A stretch of DNA of 64,000 bases from Cyanobacteria bacterium FACHB-471 (GCA_014695345.1 JACJOC010000103.1:1-64000), one strand, 5' to 3'. Positions 41,634 through 51,574 are shown, counted from the stretch's first letter. Numbers and translations: made by a program. The notes: generated from the letters alone by a model not told the origin.

Positions 41634-44600
41634 ATGTCAACCCGCGCATTAATTAGGGCGATCCAGCACCTCTTCTCACACACTAGTAGGCTGGCTCAAC
41701 GCATCACCAAAAAGATCGTCACCGGCTTCCTGCGTAACTTGCTACTGGTCGGCAGACGACCCCGCACGTCTAAAGCAGGCTTTGTGTTGCCCACAACTGT
41801 GCTGCTGCTGCTGGTCGCTACACTGACCGTTGGCTCTATCACCTATCGCACATTTACCCGCACCACACAGACGATCGGCGATCGCCAACAGCGCGTCATT
41901 TACAACGCCGCCACCCCTGCCATTGACCGAGCCAGATCAAAGCTAGAGTATCTCTTCAACGCTCAGCAAGACCCTCGATTTCCTGGCGGTGTTCCGGGTG
42001 AGACTCAGCTTCTAGGGATGTTGCTCAATGATGAGAGGGAACTACCAGGCGGGCTTATTGTCCCTGAACATAAGCCCAATGACTATGATCCTTACACCTT
42101 TCCCGATGAAGATGACGATATTCCAGGAATTACCAAAATTAATGGACGCTTAGACATTAACGGAGATAGTCAAGCAGATAATGCCTGGGCTTATCGAGTA
42201 GATACCAACGAAGATGGCGAAGAAGATGCTACAGTCGCCTATTCCATTATTTTTCAAACCCCTAATACTGCTGCTGGTGACGCGCCTTTGACAAACCCTT
42301 CACCGCAGGCGATCGCTGCCAGAGCCAGCGATTTACAGGTACGCCAGGGACCTCTCAGTCTTATCGACCCACAGGGGCAGTGCCAGTTAGCCGAGGCAAA
42401 TGTGCTTTCGCCTGAAGGTGGCTGGATTCCAGATGGCTCCAGCACATCAACTTTGAGAAAAACTTTTCAAATTGATTCCTTTGTCCTACCCGATGATCCA
42501 AATGGAACCGTCACAACTTTGGAATTTAACCAGGATCGCCAGGTTAATCGAGGCAACAAATGGGGAGCCTGGTTCCGCTACGATCTAGAAATTTATCCGG
42601 GTGCAAGCTTCAATTGGAATGGGGCAATGCATACAGAGGGCAATCTAATTGTTGGCAAACCTCAAGGCGGCATCTACAGAAGCTTTCTTATTAGCTCCCC
42701 TAATTCATGCCTTTACACCAAAGAGGCTTCCGAGATTACAATTGCAAACACCACTGAAAACACGCAGGGACTTCCGCCCTTTTTAGGACAGACCCTTGCT
42801 GGACTCACGGGCACAAACGTTTCGAGAGGAGAAAGCCTCTTTGACGTAGATAACGGTGGAACTCCACAACCTGGACAACAACTTAACCCAAGAACAGATT
42901 CCATTGATGGAGAAGGAGAAGCTGTCCCACCAGGAGCGTTTGCTCTTGATCCGGTTAAGCTCCTAACTAAAGACACTTCAGAAGCCAGAGTTTTAGATAA
43001 CTCTGTCGCTGATCAGGATGCAGACTGGCAGGATAGCGTGTTTGTTGATAAGGGCCGAATTCGTAATGCTTCTGAGCCAGCGCCCTATGTGGACGATACA
43101 TTCCGAGCAGATGACCGCTATGGACCTAAGCCCCGATATCAGGGTGAGGAGTTTCCGGCTAACACTAAAATTGGCGCGACAATTCCGCCGAGCGAAACTA
43201 GGCTCACCGGTAATACTTCGAACACCGACGATAACACAGGTGTAGGTTTAGATGGTTACTGGGAGAGACGTGCCCGCAACGAGGGAGCACGTATAGTCGT
43301 TGGACAGCGTTTGGAGCTAGGCAATCCTTTTCCTACCACTTGGGGCGTTGCTAGTGATCCTGATTCTGAGCCGATGCGCCCTTGGAAGGAATGTTCTCCA
43401 AATAATGCTGGCAGGTGTTACGAGGCTAGGCAGCGGCGCACCTTAAGAGATAACTTAGCCGCAGTTCAGGCAACAGCTGTTTACCACCGCAGTAGTCCTG
43501 ATATTCCTCTTGCCTGTGTAGCAACGACAGTACATCCTGGTACCTCGCTGACTCTAGATAGAGGATCTACATTCGAGAATATTTTCGGCGACGTAACCAG
43601 ACGTTCATCCCTAGTTGGTGGTGGGATACCCCTTGCAGTTAGTGATTTCTTTTCGGGTCGAGGAACCAACGGTTGGGAATATACCGCTCCAACCGCTGCT
43701 GACTTCAGTGCTGGTAGCCCTATGATGACAGCACTCACAAACCTGGCTTACTTCACCGGAGATCCTAATGGAGGAGCACCCTCATTCACACCTGTCCAGA
43801 ATGATGGGGAGGTTCATCCTCAGCCGACGATGACGATGTGGGGCGACTTCTCGATGCTGCGACGGATTATAGATACAGGTGATGCCTACGACAGCCTCAG
43901 CCTTGCAGACAGAACGACTTACCATACGGCTGCTTGTACGTTGGGTATGTTGGCACACAATATCAACTATCTGGTAAGATTTGAACCTTCTCCAGGCGAT
44001 ATAACCCTTCTGACGGATGTACTTAACAGATTAAGTAGCGGAAATACTGGTAACAGCGGCATTAGAATGGCTGCTCCCCCTAACGGTCCAGGTTTTCCGC
44101 CTGAAGCCTATGTTGAAGGTTTGAAAAAGTGGCGTAACAGTACCACACCCAATTATGACCCTGTTCAATTGGACAGCGCTATTGCTCTAGCGCAGCTAAT
44201 TATGGAGAAGGAACAGGTTGCACGCGATCGAGCATTCGGCTTCTCCCCTGCGACAGTGAATACTTGTCCTACAAGACTCGGCAGTTTAAGAGGGCTTTGT
44301 CCATCTCAACCTAAGTACCCTATTCTTTTCTCCATTTTCCCAGGTGATTACAACTCTGATACTGTACTAAGTTCAGACGATAACCACCCCGAACTAGGTG
44401 CACAGAGTCGAGGGGAGGTGGAGCCTACGGATGAAGCCTACATTGATGGAGAAAATGGTGCCTACTCCTACCAGTATGTAGATGTAGATACACCACCAGC
44501 AACCAATCTACATATTGCACGGGTCGTAAGACCTAAACGGATAGAAGAAGGTTGGGTACTTCAACCGGAGCAGATTGCTGGTGTCACTGGTGCTTACACA

Positions 44601-46142
44601 AACAGTAACGAGGAAGGGCGCATCAAAGTTTGTGTAGACGGGGTTTGTCTCGGAAGAAATGATGGCACCTTGTATCGAGTTTTAATGAAAGACTCTAGCT
44701 TGTTTAACGGCAGAGAAATGATGAGTGTTAGAGTTCTAGACTTGAATCTAGATCTGATGCGTAAGGCAAGCGTAGGAACGGGCGACTTCTGGCTCCCCAC
44801 TTCAGGACTCATCTATGCATTCCGAGAAGATGCAGTTGCCGAAAATATGATCGTTAGACCTCCTTCAGCAGACTGGACTATCTGTAATACCAATGCCAGT
44901 TATGAGGATGAAGTAAATGCTTGTCATATGCAAAGGCTTGAAGAAGCAGCTTCATTAGGAACAGACCCTCCTGTTAGTGACGAACTTAGCATCAGCCCTA
45001 AACCTGTAGATTACTATCCTGATCCAGATCGCCGTCCTCATGGATTCCGTTTTCGCAAGGGTTCTTTTCTAGGACGCAATGGTGATGAAGGCCGTGGTCT
45101 GTCTTTCATCACCGATAATACGGTGTACATTCAAGGCAACTTCAATCTACACCAAGCTAACGAAGGAGCAGGTCAACCTCTAGAAGAATTTCTTGATATT
45201 CTACGCCCGGACTTTAATAACTTTTATGGCCGCGACAGATTAAACGTTGACTTTGCAAGAAGTTTAACGGATGTTTGGAGACCTACTGAGATTCTGGCAG
45301 ATGCAGTCACAATTCTCTCTGACAACTTCTGCGATGGCAGTATTGAGGATGGCATACTTTCTGCTGGTTCTTCAAACAATCCAGACCTCAACGCTTTACT
45401 CACTGCAGCAAGACCTGGAGGTGGGGCTGCATCATATGGATGCACAACTGATGCAGGTGGTAGGCTTCGAACTTCCTACCTCAACCAAAACCGCCCCAAT
45501 CCAAGTCCGGCCATCGCACAAAGTTTTTATCGTGGTATAGGGACTGGTTTAGGTCTACCTAGACAGCGTTGGTTACGCGAAAATCCTTACGATCTAGGTT
45601 CCCCAATTGCAATTTCCAGAAAGGGTAATCCGAAGATTGTTGCTGGCGGTACACCGATGGGAACCGAGTATGAGTCGGGATACTATACTTTTGACCAGAA
45701 CAAGCCTCTGATTTCAGCTAGAGATGGAGCGCGTGTCAACTCGATCATTGTGAGTGGCATTTTGCCTTCTCGTCCAGGGCAAGGATATGGTGGAATGCAC
45801 AATTTCCCTAGACTTTTGGAAAATTGGGAAGATCGTTCGCTGTTCATTTCTGGCGCATTTCTCCAACTCAACTTCAGCAACTACGCTACTGGACCGTACG
45901 ACCAGGATGCTTTTGAGGTGGGTGATTCATCTAGTGTAGATGTTGAAAACCTTAAGTACTACGAACCTCCAAATCGGCGTTGGGGTTATGATGTCGGCTT
46001 GCAGTATGCTCCAGCCGGCCCAGTGGCGAGGCGATTTGTCACTGCTACATCAGTTCGGAGCGAGTTTTACAACGAGCCGCCTGCAAATGATCCTTACATT
46101 GCCAACTTGTGCAAAGCCATAAATGACAGATGCCCTGAATAG
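41634..46142 (+). CDS. hpsA: hormogonium polysaccharide biosynthesis protein HpsA
   Basis: A 1502-residue protein with a pilin-like start: a long basic leader, then SKAGFVLPTTVLLLLVATLT, in which the Gly-Phe junction and the hydrophobic helix resemble a type IV prepilin cleavage site. The rest is extracytoplasmic, rich in Asn, Asp, Pro and Gly, with calcium-like motifs such as DINGDSQADN and DVDNGGTPQPG. In Nostoc punctiforme HpsA is needed for hormogonium polysaccharide and gliding. The AGGAAGG ribosome site selects ATG 41634. It leads an operon of three pseudopilins. No HIP1 octamer occurs from 42318 to its end. Confidence 0.93.
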   Translation: MSTRALIRAIQHLFSHTSRLAQRITKKIVTGFLRNLLLVGRRPRTSKAGFVLPTTVLLLLVATLTVGSITYRTFTRTTQTIGDRQQRVIYNAATPAIDRARSKLEYLFNAQQDPRFPGGVPGETQLLGMLLNDERELPGGLIVPEHKPNDYDPYTFPDEDDDIPGITKINGRLDINGDSQADNAWAYRVDTNEDGEEDATVAYSIIFQTPNTAAGDAPLTNPSPQAIAARASDLQVRQGPLSLIDPQGQCQLAEANVLSPEGGWIPDGSSTSTLRKTFQIDSFVLPDDPNGTVTTLEFNQDRQVNRGNKWGAWFRYDLEIYPGASFNWNGAMHTEGNLIVGKPQGGIYRSFLISSPNSCLYTKEASEITIANTTENTQGLPPFLGQTLAGLTGTNVSRGESLFDVDNGGTPQPGQQLNPRTDSIDGEGEAVPPGAFALDPVKLLTKDTSEARVLDNSVADQDADWQDSVFVDKGRIRNASEPAPYVDDTFRADDRYGPKPRYQGEEFPANTKIGATIPPSETRLTGNTSNTDDNTGVGLDGYWERRARNEGARIVVGQRLELGNPFPTTWGVASDPDSEPMRPWKECSPNNAGRCYEARQRRTLRDNLAAVQATAVYHRSSPDIPLACVATTVHPGTSLTLDRGSTFENIFGDVTRRSSLVGGGIPLAVSDFFSGRGTNGWEYTAPTAADFSAGSPMMTALTNLAYFTGDPNGGAPSFTPVQNDGEVHPQPTMTMWGDFSMLRRIIDTGDAYDSLSLADRTTYHTAACTLGMLAHNINYLVRFEPSPGDITLLTDVLNRLSSGNTGNSGIRMAAPPNGPGFPPEAYVEGLKKWRNSTTPNYDPVQLDSAIALAQLIMEKEQVARDRAFGFSPATVNTCPTRLGSLRGLCPSQPKYPILFSIFPGDYNSDTVLSSDDNHPELGAQSRGEVEPTDEAYIDGENGAYSYQYVDVDTPPATNLHIARVVRPKRIEEGWVLQPEQIAGVTGAYTNSNEEGRIKVCVDGVCLGRNDGTLYRVLMKDSSLFNGREMMSVRVLDLNLDLMRKASVGTGDFWLPTSGLIYAFREDAVAENMIVRPPSADWTICNTNASYEDEVNACHMQRLEEAASLGTDPPVSDELSISPKPVDYYPDPDRRPHGFRFRKGSFLGRNGDEGRGLSFITDNTVYIQGNFNLHQANEGAGQPLEEFLDILRPDFNNFYGRDRLNVDFARSLTDVWRPTEILADAVTILSDNFCDGSIEDGILSAGSSNNPDLNALLTAARPGGGAASYGCTTDAGGRLRTSYLNQNRPNPSPAIAQSFYRGIGTGLGLPRQRWLRENPYDLGSPIAISRKGNPKIVAGGTPMGTEYESGYYTFDQNKPLISARDGARVNSIIVSGILPSRPGQGYGGMHNFPRLLENWEDRSLFISGAFLQLNFSNYATGPYDQDAFEVGDSSSVDVENLKYYEPPNRRWGYDVGLQYAPAGPVARRFVTATSVRSEFYNEPPANDPYIANLCKAINDRCPE

Positions 46143-46178
46143 AGTTATTTCTGTCGGAGCCTTACGAGGAGTTTCTAC

Positions 46179-46937
46179 ATGTCCGTTATGTCTTTGTTAC
46201 AGCAACAATTGAAATCCCTGGACAAAGCACTGCTGCCTGGGAAGCAAGGCGGCAATCCATCCAGGTTTGGCTCCTCAGAGCAGGGTGTAACTCTCTTGGA
46301 GTGTTTGGTGGCGATCTCAGTCATTGCTCTACTAGGGGCTATGATTACGCCGCCTCTGTTTGTTGCCGCTGCCACACGAGTTCAAAATCGACGGGCAGAG
46401 CAGGCATTTCAACTCGCTCAGTCAGAGGTTGATCGCATTCGGGCACTGGTGGCACGCGGACAACATCAAGTTGACAACTTACCTGTTGTAGTGGATAGTC
46501 TTGAGGCAAATGATGCAGATCCACCTACCACACCTTCAAGCTTCTTGAAGTCCATTAATGAGACCTGCAATACCTATGAAGGCCAGCAGATTCCAGCAAA
46601 TCAGGTTTTGCCAATTGATATTACTGGAGATGCAGACTGTGAACCTGAGTTTTTGATGCAGGTTTACCGGACTAGATCACCCAACGAGGTTACTGAAGCA
46701 GCAGGACGACCTGACTATCGGCCGCTTAACTTTGATGTTGGTATTCGAGTTTATTCTGTCCGTGCCGAAGATAATTTAGGCAGCCTCAGCGCTGAGCCTG
46801 CAAGTTTGCAGTTCACTACGGGTGAAGGCAACCAACGCGAACGTCCTCTAGCAGTTCTGAATTCCGCCTTTAAATGGAGTGATCAAAGCGGGGCGCTTTG
46901 TAACTACCACACCAATGGCGGTCAGATCTGCAACTAA
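46179..46937 (+). CDS. hpsB: hormogonium polysaccharide secretion pseudopilin HpsB
   Basis: Type III signal: SSEQGVTLLECLVAISVIAL, where cleavage after Gly leaves V-T-L-L-E (Glu+5) and the pilin helix. The C-terminal 190 residues form a Cys-containing globular domain (DADCEPEFLMQVYRTRS, CNYHTNGGQICN). GAGGAG 11 bases upstream fixes the ATG. The gene follows hpsA by 36 bp. HpsB-D are minor pseudopilins thought to prime a secretion pilus for hormogonium polysaccharide. Confidence 0.92.
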   Translation: MSVMSLLQQQLKSLDKALLPGKQGGNPSRFGSSEQGVTLLECLVAISVIALLGAMITPPLFVAAATRVQNRRAEQAFQLAQSEVDRIRALVARGQHQVDNLPVVVDSLEANDADPPTTPSSFLKSINETCNTYEGQQIPANQVLPIDITGDADCEPEFLMQVYRTRSPNEVTEAAGRPDYRPLNFDVGIRVYSVRAEDNLGSLSAEPASLQFTTGEGNQRERPLAVLNSAFKWSDQSGALCNYHTNGGQICN

Positions 46938-46988
46938 TTTCTAGTAGTCAAGACTGTTTGAGTCTACTCCTAACTGGGTAAAAGCATC

Positions 46989-48011
46989 ATGAAGGTGTCG
47001 CTTAAATCTCAATTAAATCGCCTTTTTCGCCGTAAGCAAAAGTCTAGTAGTGTTGGTGGCTTCACGTTCATTGAGTTACTAGTTGTCATATTTATTGCGG
47101 GTGGTATTCTCTCTGGTTTGTTGTACCTGGTAGTGGAGTTACTTGGTGTTGACCAGCGTGAAGCTTCCCGTAATGAGACTCAGCGGGAGATGCAGTTAGC
47201 GATGGATTACATCGCTACTGAGTTACGGGAGGCAGTCTATGTTTACAACGATTGTTATCTGCCGCAAGGGAATCGTAATGATCCTGACGGAGATCCAAAT
47301 AATCCGAATGATGACTACTGCCCAGGATTAATTAACTTTTTACCCGATAATCTAACCAGCCCAGACAATATTCCAGTTGTTGCATTTTGGAAGCAGCAGC
47401 CTATTCCTACAGTTCTTAAGGAGCGGTGTGCATCTTCTGCAACTCCACCTGATGATATTCCCTGCCGCACTGCATCCTCCTATGCTTTGGTTGTTTATTC
47501 TATCAATACAGCCGATTCTGACATTTGGAAGGGTAAGGCCCGTATTACCCGCTATGCTCTAACCCAATTTCAAAGCAATGGTACTCGAGCTCCTGGGTAT
47601 GCTCCTCCAGAAGAAGGAGTTAGTGTCCGCTTTGATCGATGGCCCATAGGAGATAACGATACTGATCGCCGAGTAGGTACCCCCCTAGATACATCGGCTG
47701 TACTAGTAGACTTTTTGGATGATGGTTCAGGTGCCGACTTCATCGATACTGATGAAACAGCCGATCTTGCCAGTTGCCCGGATGATTATTCAATGGTACC
47801 TAGCCAGGAAGTTCTTGACGCAGTTGGTGCTCCTGATATTAGAAGCTTCTATGCCTGTGTGGATCAGGGGCAAAGCAACACAAATAGAGATGTAATTCTT
47901 TACATTCGAGGAAATGCACAGGGTAGACCGGGAATTTCAGGAGAAGCTTCTTTTCTACCAACTCTAGAAACTAGGGTTCTAAGCCGAGGTGTGCTTGGCA
48001 GAGCCCCTTAA
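46989..48011 (+). CDS. hpsC: hormogonium polysaccharide secretion pseudopilin HpsC
   Basis: Prepilin motif VGGFTFIELLVVIFIAGGIL (Gly-Phe cleavage, Glu+5) after a Lys/Arg-rich leader of 33 residues. The long helix is followed by EASRNETQREMQLAMDYIATELREA, as in GspJ/PilW-type minor pilins, and a 250-residue globular head with Cys pairs and Asp/Asn-rich loops (DPDGDPNNPNDDY). The gene lies 51 bp after hpsB and 40 bp before the next pseudopilin, so all are co-transcribed. Confidence 0.92.
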   Translation: MKVSLKSQLNRLFRRKQKSSSVGGFTFIELLVVIFIAGGILSGLLYLVVELLGVDQREASRNETQREMQLAMDYIATELREAVYVYNDCYLPQGNRNDPDGDPNNPNDDYCPGLINFLPDNLTSPDNIPVVAFWKQQPIPTVLKERCASSATPPDDIPCRTASSYALVVYSINTADSDIWKGKARITRYALTQFQSNGTRAPGYAPPEEGVSVRFDRWPIGDNDTDRRVGTPLDTSAVLVDFLDDGSGADFIDTDETADLASCPDDYSMVPSQEVLDAVGAPDIRSFYACVDQGQSNTNRDVILYIRGNAQGRPGISGEASFLPTLETRVLSRGVLGRAP

Positions 48012-48066
48012 TTCTAAGATGTGAATTCGTTACTGTTTCAGTCCTTGAGTATTGAGCCGAAGAAGA

Positions 48067-48645
48067 ATGAAGAAGCTACTCTCTAAGCAAACGGTGCTAT
48101 TTAGAAAAGCTGCTATAGGCAAGGACACAGGTTTCACCCTGATAGAGCTTCTAATTGTTGTAGTTCTGATAAGCATTCTGGCAGCGATCGCAGCTCCAGG
48201 CTGGGTAACTTTCCTAAATAGACAAAGAGCAAACGCGGCTAGAGACGAAGTCCTTCAAGCGATACGAGTAGCTCAAGCACAAGCCAAGCGTACGCGGCAA
48301 GCGGTATCAGTAGAGTTTAATACTGACGTAGATCCACCAACCTTAACCGTAAGAAATATTACTCAAGTGGTAGGTGAGGGCGAGGGAGACAATGGCTTGG
48401 TGGCTCTTAGTGCAGTGGATGGTGCTGGTATCGATTTAGCTTCGCTTACTTTTGGTTCTAGTGGAAACATAGACATTGACTCTGTTACAGGGTTAGACCC
48501 TGAAGATCCAGATAGGCCTATTGCGACTATTACTGTTGCTACCCCCGCTCAAGGTCCTGGAAGTGATAATCCTACACGACGCTGTGTTGTAGTTCAAACG
48601 CTGTTGGGAGCAACACGCTTAGGCGCTGATGACGAATGTGAGTAA
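48067..48645 (+). CDS. hpsD: GspH/FimT-type pseudopilin, HpsD-like
   Basis: Leader of about 24 residues, then DTGFTLIELLIVVVLISILA with the Gly-Phe junction and Glu+5, and RANAARDEVLQAIRVAQAQAKR, the GspH/FimT helix. The head of 120 residues has one Cys pair (RRCVVVQTLL, DDECE). Position as the fourth gene of the hps set makes HpsD the likely name, but I assign it by order and size. ATG 48067 is used; TTG 48052 is possible. The operon ends here, at a strong terminator, with no glycosyltransferase genes. Confidence 0.75.
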   Translation: MKKLLSKQTVLFRKAAIGKDTGFTLIELLIVVVLISILAAIAAPGWVTFLNRQRANAARDEVLQAIRVAQAQAKRTRQAVSVEFNTDVDPPTLTVRNITQVVGEGEGDNGLVALSAVDGAGIDLASLTFGSSGNIDIDSVTGLDPEDPDRPIATITVATPAQGPGSDNPTRRCVVVQTLLGATRLGADDECE

Positions 48646-48672
48646 TTTCTAAGAATCACAGAATTTTTCTAA

Positions 48673-48715
48673 CCTTTGAGGGGCAGCTTAATTTGAATGA
48701 GCTGCCCCTCAAAGG
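48673..48715. terminator. two-way terminator after the hps operon
   Basis: CCTTTGAGGGGCAGCT pairs perfectly with AGCTGCCCCTCAAAGG around an 11-base loop. It lies between the pseudopilin gene and the convergent short gene. The GGGGCAG core is shared with the repeats at 3834 and 27625. Confidence 0.85.
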
Positions 48716-48723
48716 ATTAAGCT

Positions 48724-48891
48724 TTACTTCTCTTTTGTCGTTACTTTCAGGTCAACCCACTCCGAGAAAGGTTCGCCATCAAAAGGTTGAACTCCGGTTT
48801 CAGGGTAATGATCATCTCTCGGACTAAAGATCCGGGAAACCCCTTCAGAGACGTACTGGATTGCATTAACCGCAAAGTCAAAAATTTTCAT
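48724..48891 (-). CDS. short conserved protein of unknown role
   Basis: 55 residues from ATG 48891, whose GAGGG ribosome site 8 bases upstream decides the start. The reading MKIFDFAVNAIQYVSEGVSR, then IFSPRDDHYPETGVQPFDGE and a short acidic/basic tail is, as I recall, like small hypothetical proteins of other cyanobacteria, but without a known function. An amphipathic N-terminal helix could associate with a membrane. It is a single gene, convergent with the hps operon. Confidence 0.6.
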   Translation of the reverse strand: MKIFDFAVNAIQYVSEGVSRIFSPRDDHYPETGVQPFDGEPFSEWVDLKVTTKEK

Positions 48892-48942
48892 AGAATCGCC
48901 CTCAATGTGTGTCATTGACGTGTAATCGATAGGCGACATCAA

Positions 48943-49260
48943 TGTATGCTTACACAGTGACCACTCGAAGCGAAATCCTGTTTCAACAGGTACGAACTTT
49001 TTACTGCGTGCCTCAACTGCGTTGAAATATATCTGAAACTATGTCGGAACCAATAATCCGCGTGGCACTTATTTGCTTACATTGATCTCGATACTTTTAT
49101 CGTAGGAGATTGACCTGAGAGGCAATCAAAACTGCTGCGGAATCTTGATAAAAGGTATAACGTTCTTCATGTTAATTAGGACAAAGAAAGAGGGCGTGAG
49201 CTAAATCTACTTCCTCTTCTTTGTTCAAACCAAGATGGCGATCGCCCTAATTTTTCGGAT
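48943..49260. other. 318-bp gene-free stretch
   Basis: No gene, strong hairpin or known repeat is seen. The promoter for the short gene at 48891 should lie at its left end (the -10-like TATGCT/TACACA area near 48945). Confidence 0.4.
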
Positions 49261-49449
49261 TCAATACTTGTAGCCGTCGGGTTTGCTGTTGACGCGGTTG
49301 GGCTGTAGCGAAGAAATGGTTTTTGCGAAACTGTCCATTCTTTCTGACGAAGGCCATATCAACCTAGCAAAGCGCTCGTTGAAGGGGCGATTGTAGTTGC
49401 CAATTAGGTTGAAGGCCCTCGGGACAGCGGTTTTGAGAGGGCGTTTCAT
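49261..49449 (-). CDS. possible basic small protein after murG
   Basis: A 62-codon frame starts 4 bp after the murG stop on the same strand. It is Arg/Asn/Pro-rich (MKRPLKTAVPRAFNLIGNYN, RFARLIWPSSERMD). Its tight position could mean coupling to murG, but there is no ribosome site of its own and no recognised family. It may be chance. Confidence 0.25.
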   Translation of the reverse strand: MKRPLKTAVPRAFNLIGNYNRPFNERFARLIWPSSERMDSFAKTISSLQPNRVNSKPDGYKY

Positions 49450-49452
49450 AAA

Positions 49453-50523
49453 TTATTTGATCAAACTGCGAACCAGGTCAGCCAGACGCTCGGCACTGTC
49501 TGCGATCGCCAGTCCTCCCGCTGCGGCTGCCATTTGCTCAAGCTGATCGGGCGACCGCAGCAAATTTAGCACCTTATTTTGCAGCTTTTCGACCGATAGG
49601 TCAGCCTGACGACAAACTTGAGCCGCCCCCCCCGCCGCAAAGATAGCAGCATTGTAAGACTGATGATCTTCCGCCGCGTAGGGATAGGGGATCAAAATGG
49701 AGGGAGTTTTAGTGATTGCAAGTTCCGTTAGAGTGCCTGCTCCTGCTCGACTAATTGCCAGATTTGCTCGTTGCAGCAAACCCGCCATGTCGTCATAAAA
49801 CGGCAGTTGCAAATATTGAGCGTGGCTTAAGCTGTTGGCTTCGGGATCATTTTCCCCAGTCAAATGCACAACCCAGGCTCCGGCGGCAAACCACTCCGGA
49901 GCACACTGACGCACTAAGCGATTTACTGCAACGGCACCCTGACTACCGCCAACCACCACAATCAGCGGCACATCGTCCGAGATATTCAAGCCAGTGGGCG
50001 AGGCATGGTCTAGCGCGGCTCGGAACTTAGAACGAACTGGTGTACCCACACATACCGTTTGAGCGCGGGGCAAATAGGGCATCGCCGCTTCAAACCCCAA
50101 CGCGACTCGACTGCACCAGGGACTCAGCCAGCGAGTTACCTTTCCAGGCAGTGCATTAGATTCGTGCAGAATGGTCGGCAAACCCAGCGTTCGAGCCGCT
50201 ACGATTGCAGGCGCAGCAATATACCCCCCCGTGGTTAGTACACCCTGAAACTGTCCTTGTTGAAGAAGTTGGCGCACCTGGAGAATCGAGCCTGTTAATC
50301 TACCAAAAATTCGCAGCGTCCCCAGACCAAATCTTTGCTGAAAGCCTTCGACAGCGATCGCATGAAGTGGATATTGCTTAGGAACCAGTTGCGTTTCCAA
50401 GCGATCGGGTACGCCTAACCACTCAATTTCGTAGTCGGGCAGCTGCTCAGCCGTAGCGATCGCCGGAAATAAATGCCCCCCTGTACCGCTTGCCGCAACC
50501 AGGAGTCGGATCGGCTTTGTCAC
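49453..50523 (-). CDS. murG: UDP-GlcNAc transferase MurG
   Basis: Two Rossmann domains of the GT-B fold, with the N-terminal Gly loop AASGTGGHLFPA, the membrane/acceptor GVLTTGGYIAAPAIVAA region, GGSQGAVAVNRLV between domains, and the sugar-nucleotide site ISRAGAGTLTELAI with IPYPYAAEDHQSYNA. It adds GlcNAc to lipid I to make lipid II, at the inner face of the membrane. 356 residues is normal. It is away from the mur/fts cluster here, as is frequent in cyanobacteria. Confidence 0.97.
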   Translation of the reverse strand: MTKPIRLLVAASGTGGHLFPAIATAEQLPDYEIEWLGVPDRLETQLVPKQYPLHAIAVEGFQQRFGLGTLRIFGRLTGSILQVRQLLQQGQFQGVLTTGGYIAAPAIVAARTLGLPTILHESNALPGKVTRWLSPWCSRVALGFEAAMPYLPRAQTVCVGTPVRSKFRAALDHASPTGLNISDDVPLIVVVGGSQGAVAVNRLVRQCAPEWFAAGAWVVHLTGENDPEANSLSHAQYLQLPFYDDMAGLLQRANLAISRAGAGTLTELAITKTPSILIPYPYAAEDHQSYNAAIFAAGGAAQVCRQADLSVEKLQNKVLNLLRSPDQLEQMAAAAGGLAIADSAERLADLVRSLIK

Positions 50524-50679
50524 AAATCTACTTTCTCCCCCAGCATCTCAGGACAACTTAGAACTCGCAATTCAGAGCTTAAAGCTTCTACTCACCGTCA
50601 TCTTTAACTTCTAATTTTCACTCATCTAACCCATTTCACTCAAATTCAGGTTAAAACTTCTGAAGTAGCGATTTGCAAA

Positions 50680-51570
50680 ATGCTGCCTTCTCGAATTAAC
50701 TATCCAAACTTATCATTTATGCCTCACGCTTCCACCAAACGCCCTACTTTTGCCAAGCCTCAACCGATCCAGTCGCGATTGTTGAACTGGATTCAAGCTA
50801 CAGGGCGAGCTTGGCTAGTGCCGTCAGTTGTGGGATTAGCGATCGCCTGGGGAGGAAATATCAGCGCTCGAGCCGAAAGTCCAGCGACTGCGCCGCCAGA
50901 ACTGCGTGAAACTCTGACTCAAATTGATGCCGCTGCCAGTCAGGGCGACGTTGAAGCTGTAATGGAATTTTATAGTCCAGAATTTACCCATGCAGACGGG
51001 CTAACTTATGAGACGATGCAGCAGGCTCTCACAGCTTTCTGGGAACGGTATCCTGACCTCACTTACCAAACAGCCTTAACCTCCTGGGAGTCCGACGGCG
51101 ACGCAATCGTGGCAGAAACGGTTACAACCATCACTGGTACTCAAGAAGCAGAAGGTAGAACATTCAAGCTCGATTCAACCATTGCGTCACGCCAGCGTTT
51201 TGTCGGACAGCAGATGGTTAGCCAGGAAATTCTCACGGAGCGCAGTCAGGTGACTTCTGGAGAAAATCCACCCACAGTGACCGTTAGCTTGCCCGAACAG
51301 GTGACGACCGGGCAGGAATATCCATTTGACGCAATCGTGACAGAGCCATTGGGCGATCGCGTTCTTTTGGGAACCGCACTAGAAGAGCCAGTCAGACCCG
51401 AAGGCTACCTTAACCCGACAACACTCGATCTAACGCTCCTACCTGCTGGAGGACTCTTTAAGGTGGGTCAGGCTCCTGCTACGCCCGAAAGCCGCTGGGT
51501 TTCAGCCATCATTATTCGGGAAGACGGCATTACCGAGGTAACTCAGCGCCTGCGAGTGGTAGGGCAATAG
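50680..51570 (+). CDS. exported NTF2-like protein
   Basis: A signal or anchor helix (AWLVPSVVGLAIAWGGNISA) ends with ARAES, a plausible cleavage site near residue 67. An NTF2/SnoaL-like fold follows (AASQGDVEAVMEFYSPEFTH, ALTAFWERYPDLTYQTAL), then a second beta-rich domain of about 90 residues (VTVSLPEQVTTGQEYPFDAI). Active-site residues cannot be assigned, and it may only bind a ligand. The next gene begins 4 bp after its stop, so an NTF2 protein and an SDR enzyme are co-transcribed. Confidence 0.8.
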   Translation: MLPSRINYPNLSFMPHASTKRPTFAKPQPIQSRLLNWIQATGRAWLVPSVVGLAIAWGGNISARAESPATAPPELRETLTQIDAAASQGDVEAVMEFYSPEFTHADGLTYETMQQALTAFWERYPDLTYQTALTSWESDGDAIVAETVTTITGTQEAEGRTFKLDSTIASRQRFVGQQMVSQEILTERSQVTSGENPPTVTVSLPEQVTTGQEYPFDAIVTEPLGDRVLLGTALEEPVRPEGYLNPTTLDLTLLPAGGLFKVGQAPATPESRWVSAIIIREDGITEVTQRLRVVGQ

Positions 51571-51574
51571 GCAC

